A stretch of DNA of 64,000 bases, taken from assembly GCA_024688885.1 (NCBI GenBank), contig JAILDV010000050.1, positions 82,893-146,892 on the forward strand, in the 5' to 3' direction. The DNA comes from Bacteroidaceae bacterium. Lineage in GTDB: Bacteria; Bacteroidota; Bacteroidia; Bacteroidales; Bacteroidaceae. A program made the translations under genes and the position numbers. The notes under the pieces are model-generated. The model was given only the letters and a program-made list of their open reading frames with translations, was not told where the DNA came from and did no database searches. Shown here piece after piece: positions 53,409 through 62,900 of this stretch; positions within the stretch are counted from its first letter, which is position 1, and every line of letters begins with the position of its first letter.

Positions 53409-54626
53409 ATGAGTGTCAAAAATTTACTTGTGATTGCAGCCGTGTCAATGGCAATGATGGCTTGCAGCAGCGATGATGACAGCAATGGTGTTATGTCATC
53501 GGGCAATATTTTATTTTCCACGACAGTAACAAACCCCTCAGGCGACAATGGTGTCGGCTATCTGCAGGCGGTCAGTTCGCTTGAGGGAGGTGTGAACTAC
53601 ACCAATGCCAAGGCCATTCCACTTGGTTTCGGCTCCTATCCATGTGTATGTAAGAGCGGAAATATCTATGTATTCCCTGACTATATGGGTGGCACAGAAC
53701 TGAAACTCAGACGTTTTGTTCTTAACGAAAACTCTCAACTGGAACTGAAGGGATCCATGCCTATTCCAGCCAATTCAAGCGCAGCTATCGTGGTGGAGGC
53801 AAGTGCTGAAAAGGCATATGTTTGCTGTCAGAGCCTGAACATGATCATCGTCTTCAATCCTCAGACCATGACTGAAATCAGCCGCATCGATGTCTCTTCC
53901 TTCAGCAATAAAGGGGTTTCGGCCTATCCAGGTGCACTCTATATCCGCGATGGCATCCTCTATGTGGCACTGGAGCAATTCAATGCGCAATGGATGCCAA
54001 TTGAGAATTCATTGGAGATGGCGCTGTACAACGTATCAAATGACCAGCTGATCAAGAAGATCCGCAACACCTCGCTCGGACTTTGTTCTCCCACCCGCCC
54101 AGTTGACCCCAAATCCATTTTTGAAGATGAAAATGGTGATCTCTACATCAATTGCGTGGGTTCATTTGGCTACCAACCGACCTTGCATTCTGGTATAGTA
54201 CGCATCAAGAAGGGTGAGACGGAATTTGACGAGTCTTATTGCATGAATCTCTCTGAACTGAAGGTCAGCGGATTAAGCTGTGATTATCTGGATGTGCTGA
54301 TGATGTGTCGTTATGTCGGTGGAGGCAAGATGTATGCTTATGGATATGCCACCAAACTGGAACCTGACAACCAAAATGTGTACACAGCCCACATCGGTGT
54401 GGGTGTGTTGGTTGACATCTACAATAAGACCATCAAAGTGATTGAAGGTCTTCCGCTTTCGAACGGACACGGAGTAGCCATGGGCCGCTACAAGAACAAG
54501 ATGGTCTATGGTTCTGCCAACGCCGAATATAACGGATTCTCAACTGTTGACTTGACCACTGGCAAGGTGGAGAACAAGGTGGCAACAGTGGAAGGATTCC
54601 CATCTTTCTTTTACAGTTTTGAATAA
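53409..54626 (+). CDS. Surface lipoprotein with beta-propeller (DUF4374/XusB-like)
   Basis: A 405-residue lipoprotein with lipobox MAMMACSSDDDS (Cys near residue 18). Propeller-like blades follow (AKAIPLGFGSYPCVCKSGNI, AYVCCQSLNMIIVFNPQTM, LPLSNGHGVAMGRYKNKM). Bacteroides XusB, a DUF4374 propeller lipoprotein, binds siderophores and works with the TonB receptor XusA. The same gene order and size here suggest iron-siderophore or other metal chelate capture. The family match is by pattern only. It is probably anchored on the cell surface and is followed by a terminator. Confidence 0.7.
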   Translation: MSVKNLLVIAAVSMAMMACSSDDDSNGVMSSGNILFSTTVTNPSGDNGVGYLQAVSSLEGGVNYTNAKAIPLGFGSYPCVCKSGNIYVFPDYMGGTELKLRRFVLNENSQLELKGSMPIPANSSAAIVVEASAEKAYVCCQSLNMIIVFNPQTMTEISRIDVSSFSNKGVSAYPGALYIRDGILYVALEQFNAQWMPIENSLEMALYNVSNDQLIKKIRNTSLGLCSPTRPVDPKSIFEDENGDLYINCVGSFGYQPTLHSGIVRIKKGETEFDESYCMNLSELKVSGLSCDYLDVLMMCRYVGGGKMYAYGYATKLEPDNQNVYTAHIGVGVLVDIYNKTIKVIEGLPLSNGHGVAMGRYKNKMVYGSANAEYNGFSTVDLTTGKVENKVATVEGFPSFFYSFE

Positions 54627-54656
54627 TCAGAGTTTTTCTTGAATTTCTTATATGAA

Positions 54657-54694
54657 GGGTGCATTCATGACATATGATGCACCCCCTCTTTTTT
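54657..54694 (+). terminator. Rho-independent terminator
   Basis: GGGTGCAT pairs with ATGCACCC and is followed by CCTCTTTTTT, 30 bp after the lipoprotein stop. Confidence 0.85.
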
Positions 54695-54790
54695 ATGTTT
54701 GTAAGAAACGAATAAACTCATATTTCAGCCATCCAAGGGTTCGTAACATGCTTTTTTTGCTTTTCACTTTCCACTTCTTACATTTTTCCT

Positions 54791-54799
54791 TACCTTTGT
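54791..54799 (+). promoter_or_regulatory. Promoter box TACCTTTGT for the RNase H gene
   Basis: TACCTTTGT, 19 bp before the ATG at 54818. Confidence 0.7.
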
Positions 54800-54817
54800 C
54801 ACCAAGAAACAAAACCA

Positions 54818-55525
54818 ATGGCAAAACAAAAGTTTTATGTAGTTTGGAACGGAGCCGAGGATGGGATCTATACCTCATGGGAGGCTTGTAAGGAGGCTGT
54901 AGAAGGCTTCTCAGGAGCAAAATATCAAGCGTTCAAAACGGAAGAAGAGGCAGAAGAGGCTTTTGAGATGGGGTATGAAGCGTGGAAAGAGCATGAGAAG
55001 GAATTAGGAATGAGGAATGAGGAATTAGGAATTGGTACTAATTCAGCAACAGAACGCACCATTCCCAAATCCTCGGAATCCATTTCTCATTCCTCATTCC
55101 TAATTCCTAATTCTTCCGAAGCCATTGCCGTCGATGCTGCTTGTTCCGGCAACCCTGGCAAGATGGAATATCGGGGTGTTTATCTTCGTACCGGTAAGGA
55201 GATATTCCACTATGGTCCAGTGTGGGGCACCAACAATATCGGGGAGTTCCTTGCCATTGTGCATGGTCTTGCCTTGCTGAAACAGAAGGGGTTGCACACC
55301 ATGCCCATCTACAGTGACAGTGTGAATGCCCAGCTATGGGTGAAACGGAAGAAGTGCAAGACCACCTTGGAGCGTAACGAAAAGAGCGAAGCCCTCTACC
55401 AACTCATCGAACGTGCAGAGAAATGGCTCAGAGAAAACACCTACCCAAACCCCATCATCAAGTGGCCCACTGAGGAATGGGGAGAAATACCTGCTGACTT
55501 TGGACGAAAAGGCGGGAAACATTGA
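54818..55525 (+). CDS. rnhA: Ribonuclease H1 with viroplasmin-type N-terminal domain
   Basis: Degrades RNA in RNA:DNA hybrids. Residues 1-50 form the hybrid-binding domain (KFYVVWNGAEDGIYTSW, FSGAKYQAFKTEEEAEEAF). The catalytic domain starts near residue 100 with AIAVDAACSGNPG (first Asp); the Glu in NNIGEFLAIVHGLAL, the Asp in YSDSVNAQLWV and the final PADFGRK supply the rest of the active site. The linker between the domains (about 62-98) is almost entirely a translated AATTAGG-type inverted repeat (ELGMRNEELGIG ... SHSSFLIPNSS). It is in frame and does not touch the catalytic residues. Confidence 0.92.
   Translation: MAKQKFYVVWNGAEDGIYTSWEACKEAVEGFSGAKYQAFKTEEEAEEAFEMGYEAWKEHEKELGMRNEELGIGTNSATERTIPKSSESISHSSFLIPNSSEAIAVDAACSGNPGKMEYRGVYLRTGKEIFHYGPVWGTNNIGEFLAIVHGLALLKQKGLHTMPIYSDSVNAQLWVKRKKCKTTLERNEKSEALYQLIERAEKWLRENTYPNPIIKWPTEEWGEIPADFGRKGGKH
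55001..55113. repeat. Inverted AATTAGG/AATGAGG heptamer element inside rnhA
   Basis: Left arm 55001-55034 (AATTAGG and AATGAGG units) and right arm about 55086-55113 (the complement) flank a 50-bp centre. It is the same kind of element as at 579-680 and 14117-14220, but lies within a coding sequence in frame. Confidence 0.82.
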
Positions 55526-55676
55526 GTATGTTTCCTGTCTTTTCGGGGGATGGAAGTAGTCCTTTTGAGAGGCAAGGAACGTAGCCGAAGCAAAAGACGA
55601 ACGGACATCGGTGGACGTATACACTAAAAAAGTGAAATAAATCCTAAATCCTAATTCCTAATTCCTAATTTTATAC

Positions 55677-55685
55677 TATCTTTGT
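55677..55685 (+). promoter_or_regulatory. Promoter box TATCTTTGT
   Basis: TATCTTTGT, directly after a CCTAATT heptamer run (55643-55671), the third case of a heptamer array next to a promoter box. It drives the dehydrogenase gene at 55798 through a leader of about 110 nt. Confidence 0.65.
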
Positions 55686-55705
55686 ACCCAAATAAAAAAG
55701 TATCC

Positions 55706-55786
55706 ATGACCCACTCCGAATTATCAACCAAGCAAACGTCGATAACTCTGAGCGAAGCGATCACTTCAATAACTTTGAATTCTTAA
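55706..55786 (+). other. Possible 26-codon leader ORF
   Basis: ATG at 55706 opens a frame of 26 codons ending TAA at 55784-55786 (MTHSELSTKQTSITLSEAIT...), between the promoter box and the dehydrogenase start. It may be chance, since no strong ribosome-binding site is seen, but it could be a translated leader. The stretch 55526-55676 shows only the heptamer run. Confidence 0.2.
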
Positions 55787-55797
55787 TTATCAACTAA

Positions 55798-57039
55798 ATG
55801 GGAAGAGTTCTTATCATTGGTGCAGGAGGCGTTGCCTCAGTGGCTGCACATAAAGTCGCCCAAAACAGCGATGTGTTTACCGACACCATGATTGCCAGCC
55901 GCACAGAATCCAAGTGCAAGGCATTGGCAAAGGCGATAGAGGACAAGGGATTGGTGCCAAAAGGCAGCATCAAGACCGCTCATGTAGATGCTGACAACGT
56001 GCCAGAACTGGTGGCACTCTTCAACAGCTACAAGCCCGACCTTGTGATGAACCTCGCACTGCCCTATCAAGACCTGACCATCATGGAGGCTTGTCTGCAA
56101 AGCGGTGTGAGCTATCTCGACACAGCCAACTACGAGCCCAAGGATGAGGCACATTTCGAATACTCTTGGCAATGGGCGTTCAAGGAGCGTTTCGAACAGG
56201 CAGGTCTCACTGCCATCCTCGGTTGCGGTTTCGATCCTGGCGTGACCTCCATCTATACGGCTTATGCTGCCAAGCACCACTTCGACGAGATTCAGTATCT
56301 CGACATCGTCGATTGCAACGCTGGTGACCACCACAAGGCATTTGCCACCAACTTCAACCCTGAAATCAACATCCGCGAAATCACCCAGAAGGGACTCTAT
56401 TGGGAAAATGGTCAATGGGTGGAAACTGAGCCATTGGAGATTCACAAGCCACTCAACTATCCCGAGATTGGTCCTAAGGAGTCTTATCTGCTCCACCACG
56501 AGGAGATTGAGTCATTGGTGAAGAACTACCCCACCATCAAGCGTGCCCGTTTCTGGATGACATTCGGTGAGCAGTACCTGAAGCATCTTGATGTGATTCA
56601 GAACATTGGTATGTCTCGTATCGATGAGATTAAATACACCGCAGAAGCTGCTGACGGTAGCGGTCCTGTCAAGGTGAAGATTGTGCCCCTCCAGTTCTTG
56701 AAGGCTGTATTGCCCAACCCACAAGACCTTGGTGAGAACTATGAAGGTCAGACCTCCATCGGTTGTCGCATCCGAGGCATCAAGGAAGGCAAGGAGCGCA
56801 CCTACTACGTATACAACAACTGCTCTCACCGTGCTGCCTACGAAGAGACAGGCATGCAAGGTGTCAGCTACACCACAGGCGTTCCCGCCATGATTGGAGC
56901 CATGATGTTCATGAAAGGCATCTGGAAGCGCCCCGGTGTTTGGAATGTCGAAGAGTTCGACCCCGACCCCTTCATGGAACAATTGAATCAGCAAGGATTA
57001 CCCTGGCACGAAATCTTTGACGGAGATTTGGAGTTGTAA
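55798..57039 (+). CDS. Saccharopine dehydrogenase family protein, carboxynorspermidine dehydrogenase-like
   Basis: A 413-residue enzyme with the NAD(P) loop GRVLIIGAGGVASVAAHKV at its N-terminus and the family's central motifs (LALPYQDLTIMEACLQSG, SYLDTANYEP, GCGFDPGVTSIYTAYAAK). It is the type assigned in gut bacteria to carboxy(nor)spermidine synthase, which reductively condenses aspartate semialdehyde with a diamine on the alternative spermidine route. The decarboxylase partner is not visible here. Saccharopine-type lysine chemistry is a less likely alternative. It is followed 12 bp later by a radical SAM gene. Confidence 0.85.
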   Translation: MGRVLIIGAGGVASVAAHKVAQNSDVFTDTMIASRTESKCKALAKAIEDKGLVPKGSIKTAHVDADNVPELVALFNSYKPDLVMNLALPYQDLTIMEACLQSGVSYLDTANYEPKDEAHFEYSWQWAFKERFEQAGLTAILGCGFDPGVTSIYTAYAAKHHFDEIQYLDIVDCNAGDHHKAFATNFNPEINIREITQKGLYWENGQWVETEPLEIHKPLNYPEIGPKESYLLHHEEIESLVKNYPTIKRARFWMTFGEQYLKHLDVIQNIGMSRIDEIKYTAEAADGSGPVKVKIVPLQFLKAVLPNPQDLGENYEGQTSIGCRIRGIKEGKERTYYVYNNCSHRAAYEETGMQGVSYTTGVPAMIGAMMFMKGIWKRPGVWNVEEFDPDPFMEQLNQQGLPWHEIFDGDLEL

Positions 57040-57051
57040 TTCCAAGACAAG

Positions 57052-58089
57052 ATGGAAATATACAACATTATCCGATGGTACCGACGTATTAGGAGTCCGA
57101 GAATAAAGCTGATGGGGATATTGGCACTGCACCTACTGAAGCGTAGGTATGTCAATATGTTCTTCGACCCTTCACTCAGTTGCAACCTGCGTTGCCGGAT
57201 GTGCTATTTCAGTGACCCAGAAGCTCGAAAGAATATGCATGGGAGTTTCACTGAGGAAGACATTCAAGCGATTGCAAACTCTCTGTTCCACAGAGTGCTG
57301 AGGCTGCAGATAGGATGTGGTGCTGAACCCACGACGTTCAAATACTTGGACAAGGTTATCAAACTAGCATCGGAACACGGTGTTCCACATATCTCCGTGA
57401 CAACCAACGGACAATTGCTGACGCTGGAACGACTGAAGCAATTGGTGGAAAACGGACTTGATGAACTGATACTTTCGGCACACGGCCTGTCTGAGAAAGT
57501 TTATGAGGATATGATGCCGAACGCGAAGTTCACTCAGTTCATCCAAACGCTCGAGAATCTGAAGAAGGTCAAAGCAGAACATCCACCACTGAAGATAAGG
57601 CTGAACTACACCATCAATGCCGATAACATTCAGGATCTGGTATTGCTACCAGAGGTGTTTGCCGACATAAAGCCAAACGTTATCCAACTCCGACCCATCC
57701 AAAAGATTGGCGAATCGGAGTACAACAACTTCTCAATGGAGCAGATTCTCCAGTTATATGACAAGTATGTAAGTCCGGCTGTCCAGTTCTGTGCGGAGAA
57801 TAACATCACTTGCATTTATCCGCAACGAGAGAACCTAATGTCGATTGGTCATGAGAACGATGCCGCTAATCATGTCAATTCAGTGATAGAGATGCTTCCA
57901 TGCTTCCAGCTGTCTCCGTTCAATGGATGGAAAGATAAGATTGACCCCTACCATGAAACATTCGAGGACTATTGCCGTCGCACGAACCGCGTCAAATTCA
58001 TCCTCCACCATCTTTTCGGCAGGGTCACTCCAGAGGATAAGGAAAAAGAGGGAACGACAAAAGCATTAAACTACCAGATTAAGCGGTAA
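57052..58089 (+). CDS. Radical SAM protein
   Basis: A 345-residue radical SAM enzyme with the cluster motif CNLRCRMCYFSD (CxxxCxxC) near residue 43, the GAEPTTF glycine-rich loop, and HISVTTNGQLLT. The C-terminus has scattered cysteines (near residues 245, 250 and 285) that could form a partial SPASM-like site, but a full motif is not clear. Codon use differs from the neighbours, with more ATA, AGG and CGA, which hints at transfer or low expression. The substrate is unknown; placed between a polyamine-type dehydrogenase and recA. Confidence 0.8.
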   Translation: MEIYNIIRWYRRIRSPRIKLMGILALHLLKRRYVNMFFDPSLSCNLRCRMCYFSDPEARKNMHGSFTEEDIQAIANSLFHRVLRLQIGCGAEPTTFKYLDKVIKLASEHGVPHISVTTNGQLLTLERLKQLVENGLDELILSAHGLSEKVYEDMMPNAKFTQFIQTLENLKKVKAEHPPLKIRLNYTINADNIQDLVLLPEVFADIKPNVIQLRPIQKIGESEYNNFSMEQILQLYDKYVSPAVQFCAENNITCIYPQRENLMSIGHENDAANHVNSVIEMLPCFQLSPFNGWKDKIDPYHETFEDYCRRTNRVKFILHHLFGRVTPEDKEKEGTTKALNYQIKR

Positions 58090-58140
58090 AGAACATATCA
58101 TATATAAGAAGATTCTAATTACTCAATAAAATACAAAAAT

Positions 58141-59202
58141 ATGGCAAAGACACTGAAAGAAGAAGCTAATTTGACACCACAGCAGCAGAAGATGAAAGCA
58201 CTTCAGGCTGCGATGGAGAAGATAGAGAAGAGCTTCGGAAAGGGCGCCATCATGAAGATGGGCGACGAGAACATCGAGCATATTGATGTCATTCCTTCCG
58301 GCTCCATCGGATTGAATGCCGCATTAGGCGTAGGCGGTTATCCCAAGGGACGTATCATCGAGATATTCGGTCCTGAATCATCCGGTAAGACCACACTCGC
58401 CATTCATGCCATCGCCGAGTGTCAGAAGACAGGAGGTGTGGCAGCATTCATCGATGCTGAGCACGCTTTCGACCGCTTCTATGCGGAGAAGTTAGGCGTG
58501 GACATTGACAACCTCCTCATCAGCCAGCCCGACAATGGTGAACAGGCATTGGAGATTGCCGACCAGCTCATCCGTTCCAGTGCCGTCGACATCATCGTCA
58601 TCGACTCTGTGGCAGCCTTGACACCAAAGGCAGAGATTGAAGGCGATATGGGTGACAGCAAGGTAGGTCTGCATGCCCGTCTGATGAGTCAGGCGCTTCG
58701 CAAACTCACAGGCACCATCAACAAGACCAACACCACCTGCATCTTCATCAACCAGTTGCGCGAGAAGATTGGTGTCATGTTCGGCAATCCCGAGACCACC
58801 ACAGGTGGTAATGCCCTGAAATTCTATGCCAGCGTTCGCATCGATGTGCGCAAGAGCTCACCCATCAAGAACGGCGATGAAGTGTTGGGCAACCTCACCA
58901 AGATTAAGATTGTGAAGAACAAGGTGGCTCCCCCATTCCGTCGTTGCGAATTCGACATCATGTATGGCGAAGGCATCAGCAAGAGCGGCGAGCTTGTCGA
59001 CCTCGGTGTTGATGCAGGCATCCTCCAGAAGAGCGGCAGCTGGTACAGCTACGAAGGCACCCGTCTGGCACAAGGTCGCGATGCCACCAAGCAGCTCATG
59101 ATTGACAATCCCGAACTGGCAGAAGAGATTGAGCAGAAGATCATGGCGAAAATCTCCGGCAACGACTTCGTTCCATCTTCCAACGACACTGCCGAAGAAT
59201 AA
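58141..59202 (+). CDS. recA: Recombinase RecA
   Basis: RecA binds single-stranded DNA, drives homologous strand exchange and triggers LexA cleavage. The 353-residue protein has the Walker [16 protein letters not shown] near residue 76, the DNA-binding L2 region ([20 protein letters not shown]) and an acidic C-terminus. No TAnnTTTG box is visible in the 51-bp gap before it, so it may be read from the radical SAM transcript. It shares a bidirectional terminator with mutS, which converges on it. Confidence 0.98.
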   Translation: MAKTLKEEANLTPQQQKMKALQAAMEKIEKSFGKGAIMKMGDENIEHIDVIPSGSIGLNAALGVGGYPKGRIIEIFGPESSGKTTLAIHAIAECQKTGGVAAFIDAEHAFDRFYAEKLGVDIDNLLISQPDNGEQALEIADQLIRSSAVDIIVIDSVAALTPKAEIEGDMGDSKVGLHARLMSQALRKLTGTINKTNTTCIFINQLREKIGVMFGNPETTTGGNALKFYASVRIDVRKSSPIKNGDEVLGNLTKIKIVKNKVAPPFRRCEFDIMYGEGISKSGELVDLGVDAGILQKSGSWYSYEGTRLAQGRDATKQLMIDNPELAEEIEQKIMAKISGNDFVPSSNDTAEE

Positions 59203-59238
59203 AGCAAAGCCACTCTATACAAAGAGACAGCAAAAAAG

Positions 59239-59272
59239 AATCGTCAAAGGGTTTCAGCGCCCCTTGACGATT
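59239..59272. terminator. Bidirectional terminator between recA and mutS
   Basis: AATCGTCAAAGGG pairs with CCCCTTGACGATT, with T runs on both strands (TTTTC plus, TTCTTTTTT minus). The 3' end of mutS, including its stop, lies inside the stem. Confidence 0.88.
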
Positions 59273-61881
59273 TTCTTTATCTCGTTCAGCTTGTTCAATG
59301 CCTCCAGCGGTGTGAGGCTGTCAATGTCGAGATTCATGATCTCGTCGCGTATCTGACAAAGCACCGGGTCATCCAGTTGGAAGAAACTCAGCTGCATGCC
59401 GCTCTTGCTCACCGACTGGATGGTGTCAGTCTTCGGACGGCTGATGCCATCGCCCGAATTGTTCGCCTCCAGCTCCTTCAGCACCTGCTCAGCCCTCGCC
59501 ACCACATTCGGTGCCATACCGGCAATCTTCGCCACATGAATACCGAACGAGTGTTCACTGCCACCCGGCAACAGCTTTCTCATGAAGATGACACGTCCGT
59601 TCACCTCCTTCACACTCACGTTGAAGTTCTTCACCCTCGGCAACATCCTCTCCATCTCGTTCAGTTCGTGATAGTGAGTGGCAAAGAGGGTTCTCGCATG
59701 CGCCTTGCCATTCTCGTGGATATGCTCCACAATCGCCCAGGCAATCGAGATGCCGTCATACGTGGACGTGCCACGACCCAGCTCGTCAAACAGCACCAGT
59801 GAGCGCGCACTCAGATTGTTCAAGATGCTGGCAGCCTCGTTCATCTCCACCATGAACGTCGATTCACCCACCGAGATGTTGTCCGAAGCACCCACACGCG
59901 TGAAAATCTTGTCCGTCAGTCCTATCCTTGCACTGTCGGCAGGCACAAAACTGCCTATCTGCGCCATGATGGTGATGAGTGCTGTCTGTCTGAGCAGTGC
60001 CGACTTACCCGCCATGTTAGGACCTGTCAATATGATGATTTGCTGCTTATCAGAATCGAGATAGAGGTCATTCGCCACATACTCCTCCCCCACTGGCATC
60101 TGCCGTTCAATCACAGGGTGTCTGCCCTGCTTGATGTCGATGATCAGACTCTCATCCACCACCGGTCGGTTATAGCGATACTCCTTCGCCGCCAACGCAA
60201 ACGACAGCAGACAGTCTATCTGTCCAATCATCTGCGCATTCGTCTGAATCTGCGGAATATAATTCGAGGCATCCACCACCAAATCATTGAACAGGCGCAT
60301 CTCCAGACTCAGAATTTTCTCCTCCGCACCCAGAATCTTCTCCTCATACTCCTTCAGTTCCTGCGTGATATACCGTTCCGCCTGCGTCAGCGTCTGCTTT
60401 CTGATCCAATCCTGCGGCACCATATCCTTGTAGGTATTCCTCACCTCCATATAGTAGCCAAACACATTGTTGAAGCCAATCTTCAAGCTCTGGATGCCCG
60501 TCGCCTCTGCTTCCCTTTGCTGAATCTGCAGGAGATAATCCTTACCCGAATAGGCAATCCTTCTCAGTTCATCCAGTTCACTGTTCACACCGTCGGCAAT
60601 CACCCCACCCTTGTTCACCAGCACAGGCGGTGAAGGGTTCAGTTCCTGCTCAATGCGCTCACGCAAAGCCACACACGCATCCAGCTGCTCACCCATCCTT
60701 CTCAGGCTCTCACTCTCCGCCTCCACACACATCTGCTTCATCGGCTCAATCGCCTTCAGTGCCAACATCAGCTGCACCATCTCACGCGGATTCACTCGTC
60801 CCACCGCCACCTTACTGGCAATGCGCTCCAAATCTCCTATCTGATGCAGCAACTCCTCTATGGCATCTCTCAGTTCTGGCTCCTTGAAAAAGTATTCCAC
60901 CACGTTCTGACGCTCCACGATGGGCTTCACCTCCTTCAGCGGAAACACCACCCATCGCCTCAACATTCTCGCACCCATCGGGCTCACCGTCTTGTCAATC
61001 ACCGACAAGAGGCTGTTGCCGCCCTCGTTCATCGTACCCAACAGTTCCAGACTCCTCACCGTGAACTTATCCATCCTCACATACCTGTTCTCCTCAATCT
61101 GACGGATACTTCTGATGTGCGAGATATGCGTGTGCAACGTCTGTTCCAGATAGTACAGCACAGCACCAGCCGCCACAACACCGTTCTTCAGATGCTCCAC
61201 ACCGTAACCCTTCAGGTTCTTCGTGCCAAAATGCGACAGCAGCTTCTTCCGAGCAGCCTCATCCGTATAAATCCAGTCATCCAGTTCATAAGTGAAAAAC
61301 TTGCCGCCAAAATTCCCCTCAAACATCGGGCGCTTACCACGTTCAAACAGCACCTCCTTCGGAGAAAAATTCGTCAGCAGCTTCTCCACATAATCCGTCG
61401 TACCCTCCGCACACAAGAACTCACCCGTCGAAATGTCCAGCAGCGCCACACCACACGCATTCTTCCCGAAATGCACCGATGCCAGGAAATTGTTCTCCTT
61501 CACACTCAGCACATTATCCGTCAGCGCCACACCCGGTGTCACCAACTCCGTGATGCCACGCTTCACCAACTTCTTCGCCAGTTTCGGGTCTTCCAGCTGG
61601 TCACAAATCGCCACACGCTTGCCCGCCCTGATCAGTTTCGGCAGATACGAATCCAAGGCATGATAAGGAAAGCCTGCCATTGCCGTGCCACTTGCCGACG
61701 TGCCCGCCACACTGCTGCGCTTCGTCAGCGTGATGCCCAATATCTCGGCAGCCACCGCCGCATCCTCATTGTAGGTCTCATAGAAGTCGCCACAACGAAA
61801 CAACAGCAAAGCATCGGGATGCTTTGCCTTGAAATCATAAAACTGACGCATCATCGGGGTCAGCTCGTCCTTCTTCGCCAT
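59254..61881 (-). CDS. mutS: DNA mismatch repair protein MutS
   Basis: Recognises mismatches after replication. The 875-residue product has the mismatch-reading N-terminus ([28 protein letters not shown], with the Phe-x-Glu-type GDFYE), the Walker [15 protein letters not shown] near residue 615 and the Walker B/signature [15 protein letters not shown]. It ends with the C-terminal helix-turn-helix region. The start at 61881 fits a promoter box at 61900-61908. Functional mutS matters here because repeat slippage is also limited by mismatch repair. Confidence 0.97.
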   Translation of the reverse strand: MAKKDELTPMMRQFYDFKAKHPDALLLFRCGDFYETYNEDAAVAAEILGITLTKRSSVAGTSASGTAMAGFPYHALDSYLPKLIRAGKRVAICDQLEDPKLAKKLVKRGITELVTPGVALTDNVLSVKENNFLASVHFGKNACGVALLDISTGEFLCAEGTTDYVEKLLTNFSPKEVLFERGKRPMFEGNFGGKFFTYELDDWIYTDEAARKKLLSHFGTKNLKGYGVEHLKNGVVAAGAVLYYLEQTLHTHISHIRSIRQIEENRYVRMDKFTVRSLELLGTMNEGGNSLLSVIDKTVSPMGARMLRRWVVFPLKEVKPIVERQNVVEYFFKEPELRDAIEELLHQIGDLERIASKVAVGRVNPREMVQLMLALKAIEPMKQMCVEAESESLRRMGEQLDACVALRERIEQELNPSPPVLVNKGGVIADGVNSELDELRRIAYSGKDYLLQIQQREAEATGIQSLKIGFNNVFGYYMEVRNTYKDMVPQDWIRKQTLTQAERYITQELKEYEEKILGAEEKILSLEMRLFNDLVVDASNYIPQIQTNAQMIGQIDCLLSFALAAKEYRYNRPVVDESLIIDIKQGRHPVIERQMPVGEEYVANDLYLDSDKQQIIILTGPNMAGKSALLRQTALITIMAQIGSFVPADSARIGLTDKIFTRVGASDNISVGESTFMVEMNEAASILNNLSARSLVLFDELGRGTSTYDGISIAWAIVEHIHENGKAHARTLFATHYHELNEMERMLPRVKNFNVSVKEVNGRVIFMRKLLPGGSEHSFGIHVAKIAGMAPNVVARAEQVLKELEANNSGDGISRPKTDTIQSVSKSGMQLSFFQLDDPVLCQIRDEIMNLDIDSLTPLEALNKLNEIKKIVKGR

Positions 61882-61899
61882 AGAATCATGTAATTTGCC

Positions 61900-61908
61900 A
61901 CAAAGATA
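61900..61908 (-). promoter_or_regulatory. mutS: Promoter box TATCTTTGT for mutS
   Basis: TATCTTTGT on the minus strand, about 19 bp before the mutS ATG. Confidence 0.7.
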
Positions 61909-61983
61909 CGATTTAGTTAGTGAAAAAACTTAAAAAACATTGTTATAAAAGTTGAAAAAGAAACAATTGTGGGGATTTCTTGC

Positions 61984-61992
61984 TAATTTTGC
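61984..61992 (+). promoter_or_regulatory. Promoter box TAATTTTGC before the composite repeat
   Basis: TAATTTTGC, about 250 bp upstream of the DUF4294 gene. If used, the whole composite repeat would form the mRNA leader. Confidence 0.5.
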
Positions 61993-62009
61993 ACCCAATG
62001 TCATTTAAT

Positions 62010-62207
62010 GTACAATTAGACAATGGACAATGGACGATGTACAATTAGGAATGAGGAACCTTTAGCTCGACGGAGTCAATTGAATCTCTAAACTCTAAAC
62101 CCTCAACCCTCAACCCTCAACTGTCAACTGTCAACTGTCAACTGTCAACTGTCAACTGTCAACTGTCAACTGTCAACTGTCTAAAACTCTAAACTCTAAA
62201 CTAAACT
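62010..62207 (+). repeat. Composite heptamer element, longest copy
   Basis: Order of blocks: ACAATGG/ACAATTA units (62010-62046), AGGAATGAGGAACC, the TTTAGCTCGACGGAGTC segment (62061-62077), TTGAATCTCTAAACTC, CTCAACC units, about nine GTCAACT units, then TCTAAAACTCTAAACTC. It ends in a CTCCCCCTTGGGGGAG palindrome at 62206-62223 (murF-type family). It fills most of the gap between mutS and the DUF4294 gene. Confidence 0.88.
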
Positions 62208-62240
62208 CTCCCCCTTGGGGGAGTCGGAGGGGGCTTTTCA

Positions 62241-62900
62241 ATGCGCTTGTCTGGTCATAAAATATTACGTTTCTTGATGCTGTCAGCAGTTCTGCTGATA
62301 GCCATTTCTCCGTGTCATGCACAAGAGATACGGGCAGACCGTGAGACCGACCGCGCCATGACAGGCGAACCCATCTTCTCCCACGGCATGTACTACACCG
62401 GCATGGTCAACTACGAAGGCGAGATGATACCCTCATTCCTCTTCGCCGACTACTACGTGTTCGGACAGCTCGTCTTCAAAAACAAAGCCCAAGCCAAGAA
62501 ATACTACAAGATAGCCAACAACATCAAGAAGGTCTATCCCATCGCCTGCGAAATACGCAAGACCATCGACAAGACCATCGCTCACATGGACTCCCTTCCC
62601 ACCAAGAAGGAGAAGGACGCCTACCTCAAGCAACAAGAAAAAGAGCTCAAAGCCATCTATTACCCCAAACTCAAAAAACTCACCTTCGCACAAGGCAAGC
62701 TCCTCATCAAGCTCATCGACCGCCAGTGCGACATGACCGGCTACGAACTCATCAAGAAATACATGGGCGGCTTCAAAGCCGGCTTCTACAACGCCTTCGC
62801 CTCCCTCTTCGGAGCCAGCCTCAAAAAAGAATACGACCCCGAAGTGGACGACCGCCTCACCGAACGCGCCATCCTCCTCATCGAATCAGGTCAGATGTGA
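62241..62900 (+). CDS. DUF4294 family protein
   Basis: A 219-residue exported protein (signal peptide ends near CHAQE) of the Bacteroidetes DUF4294 family, recognised by IANNIKKVYPIACEIRKTI and LTFAQGKLLIKLIDRQCDMTGYELIKKYMGGFKAGFYNAFASLF. The family has no known function; its periplasmic location and conserved Lys/Tyr/Arg pattern are all that can be said. The gene lies between the two 38-bp inverted repeat arms and directly follows the composite repeat. Confidence 0.82.
   Translation: MRLSGHKILRFLMLSAVLLIAISPCHAQEIRADRETDRAMTGEPIFSHGMYYTGMVNYEGEMIPSFLFADYYVFGQLVFKNKAQAKKYYKIANNIKKVYPIACEIRKTIDKTIAHMDSLPTKKEKDAYLKQQEKELKAIYYPKLKKLTFAQGKLLIKLIDRQCDMTGYELIKKYMGGFKAGFYNAFASLFGASLKKEYDPEVDDRLTERAILLIESGQM

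Noticed and set aside
60844..61893. Long plus-strand frame opposite mutS
   Set aside because: Arg/His-rich antisense translation; the minus strand encodes MutS with all motifs.
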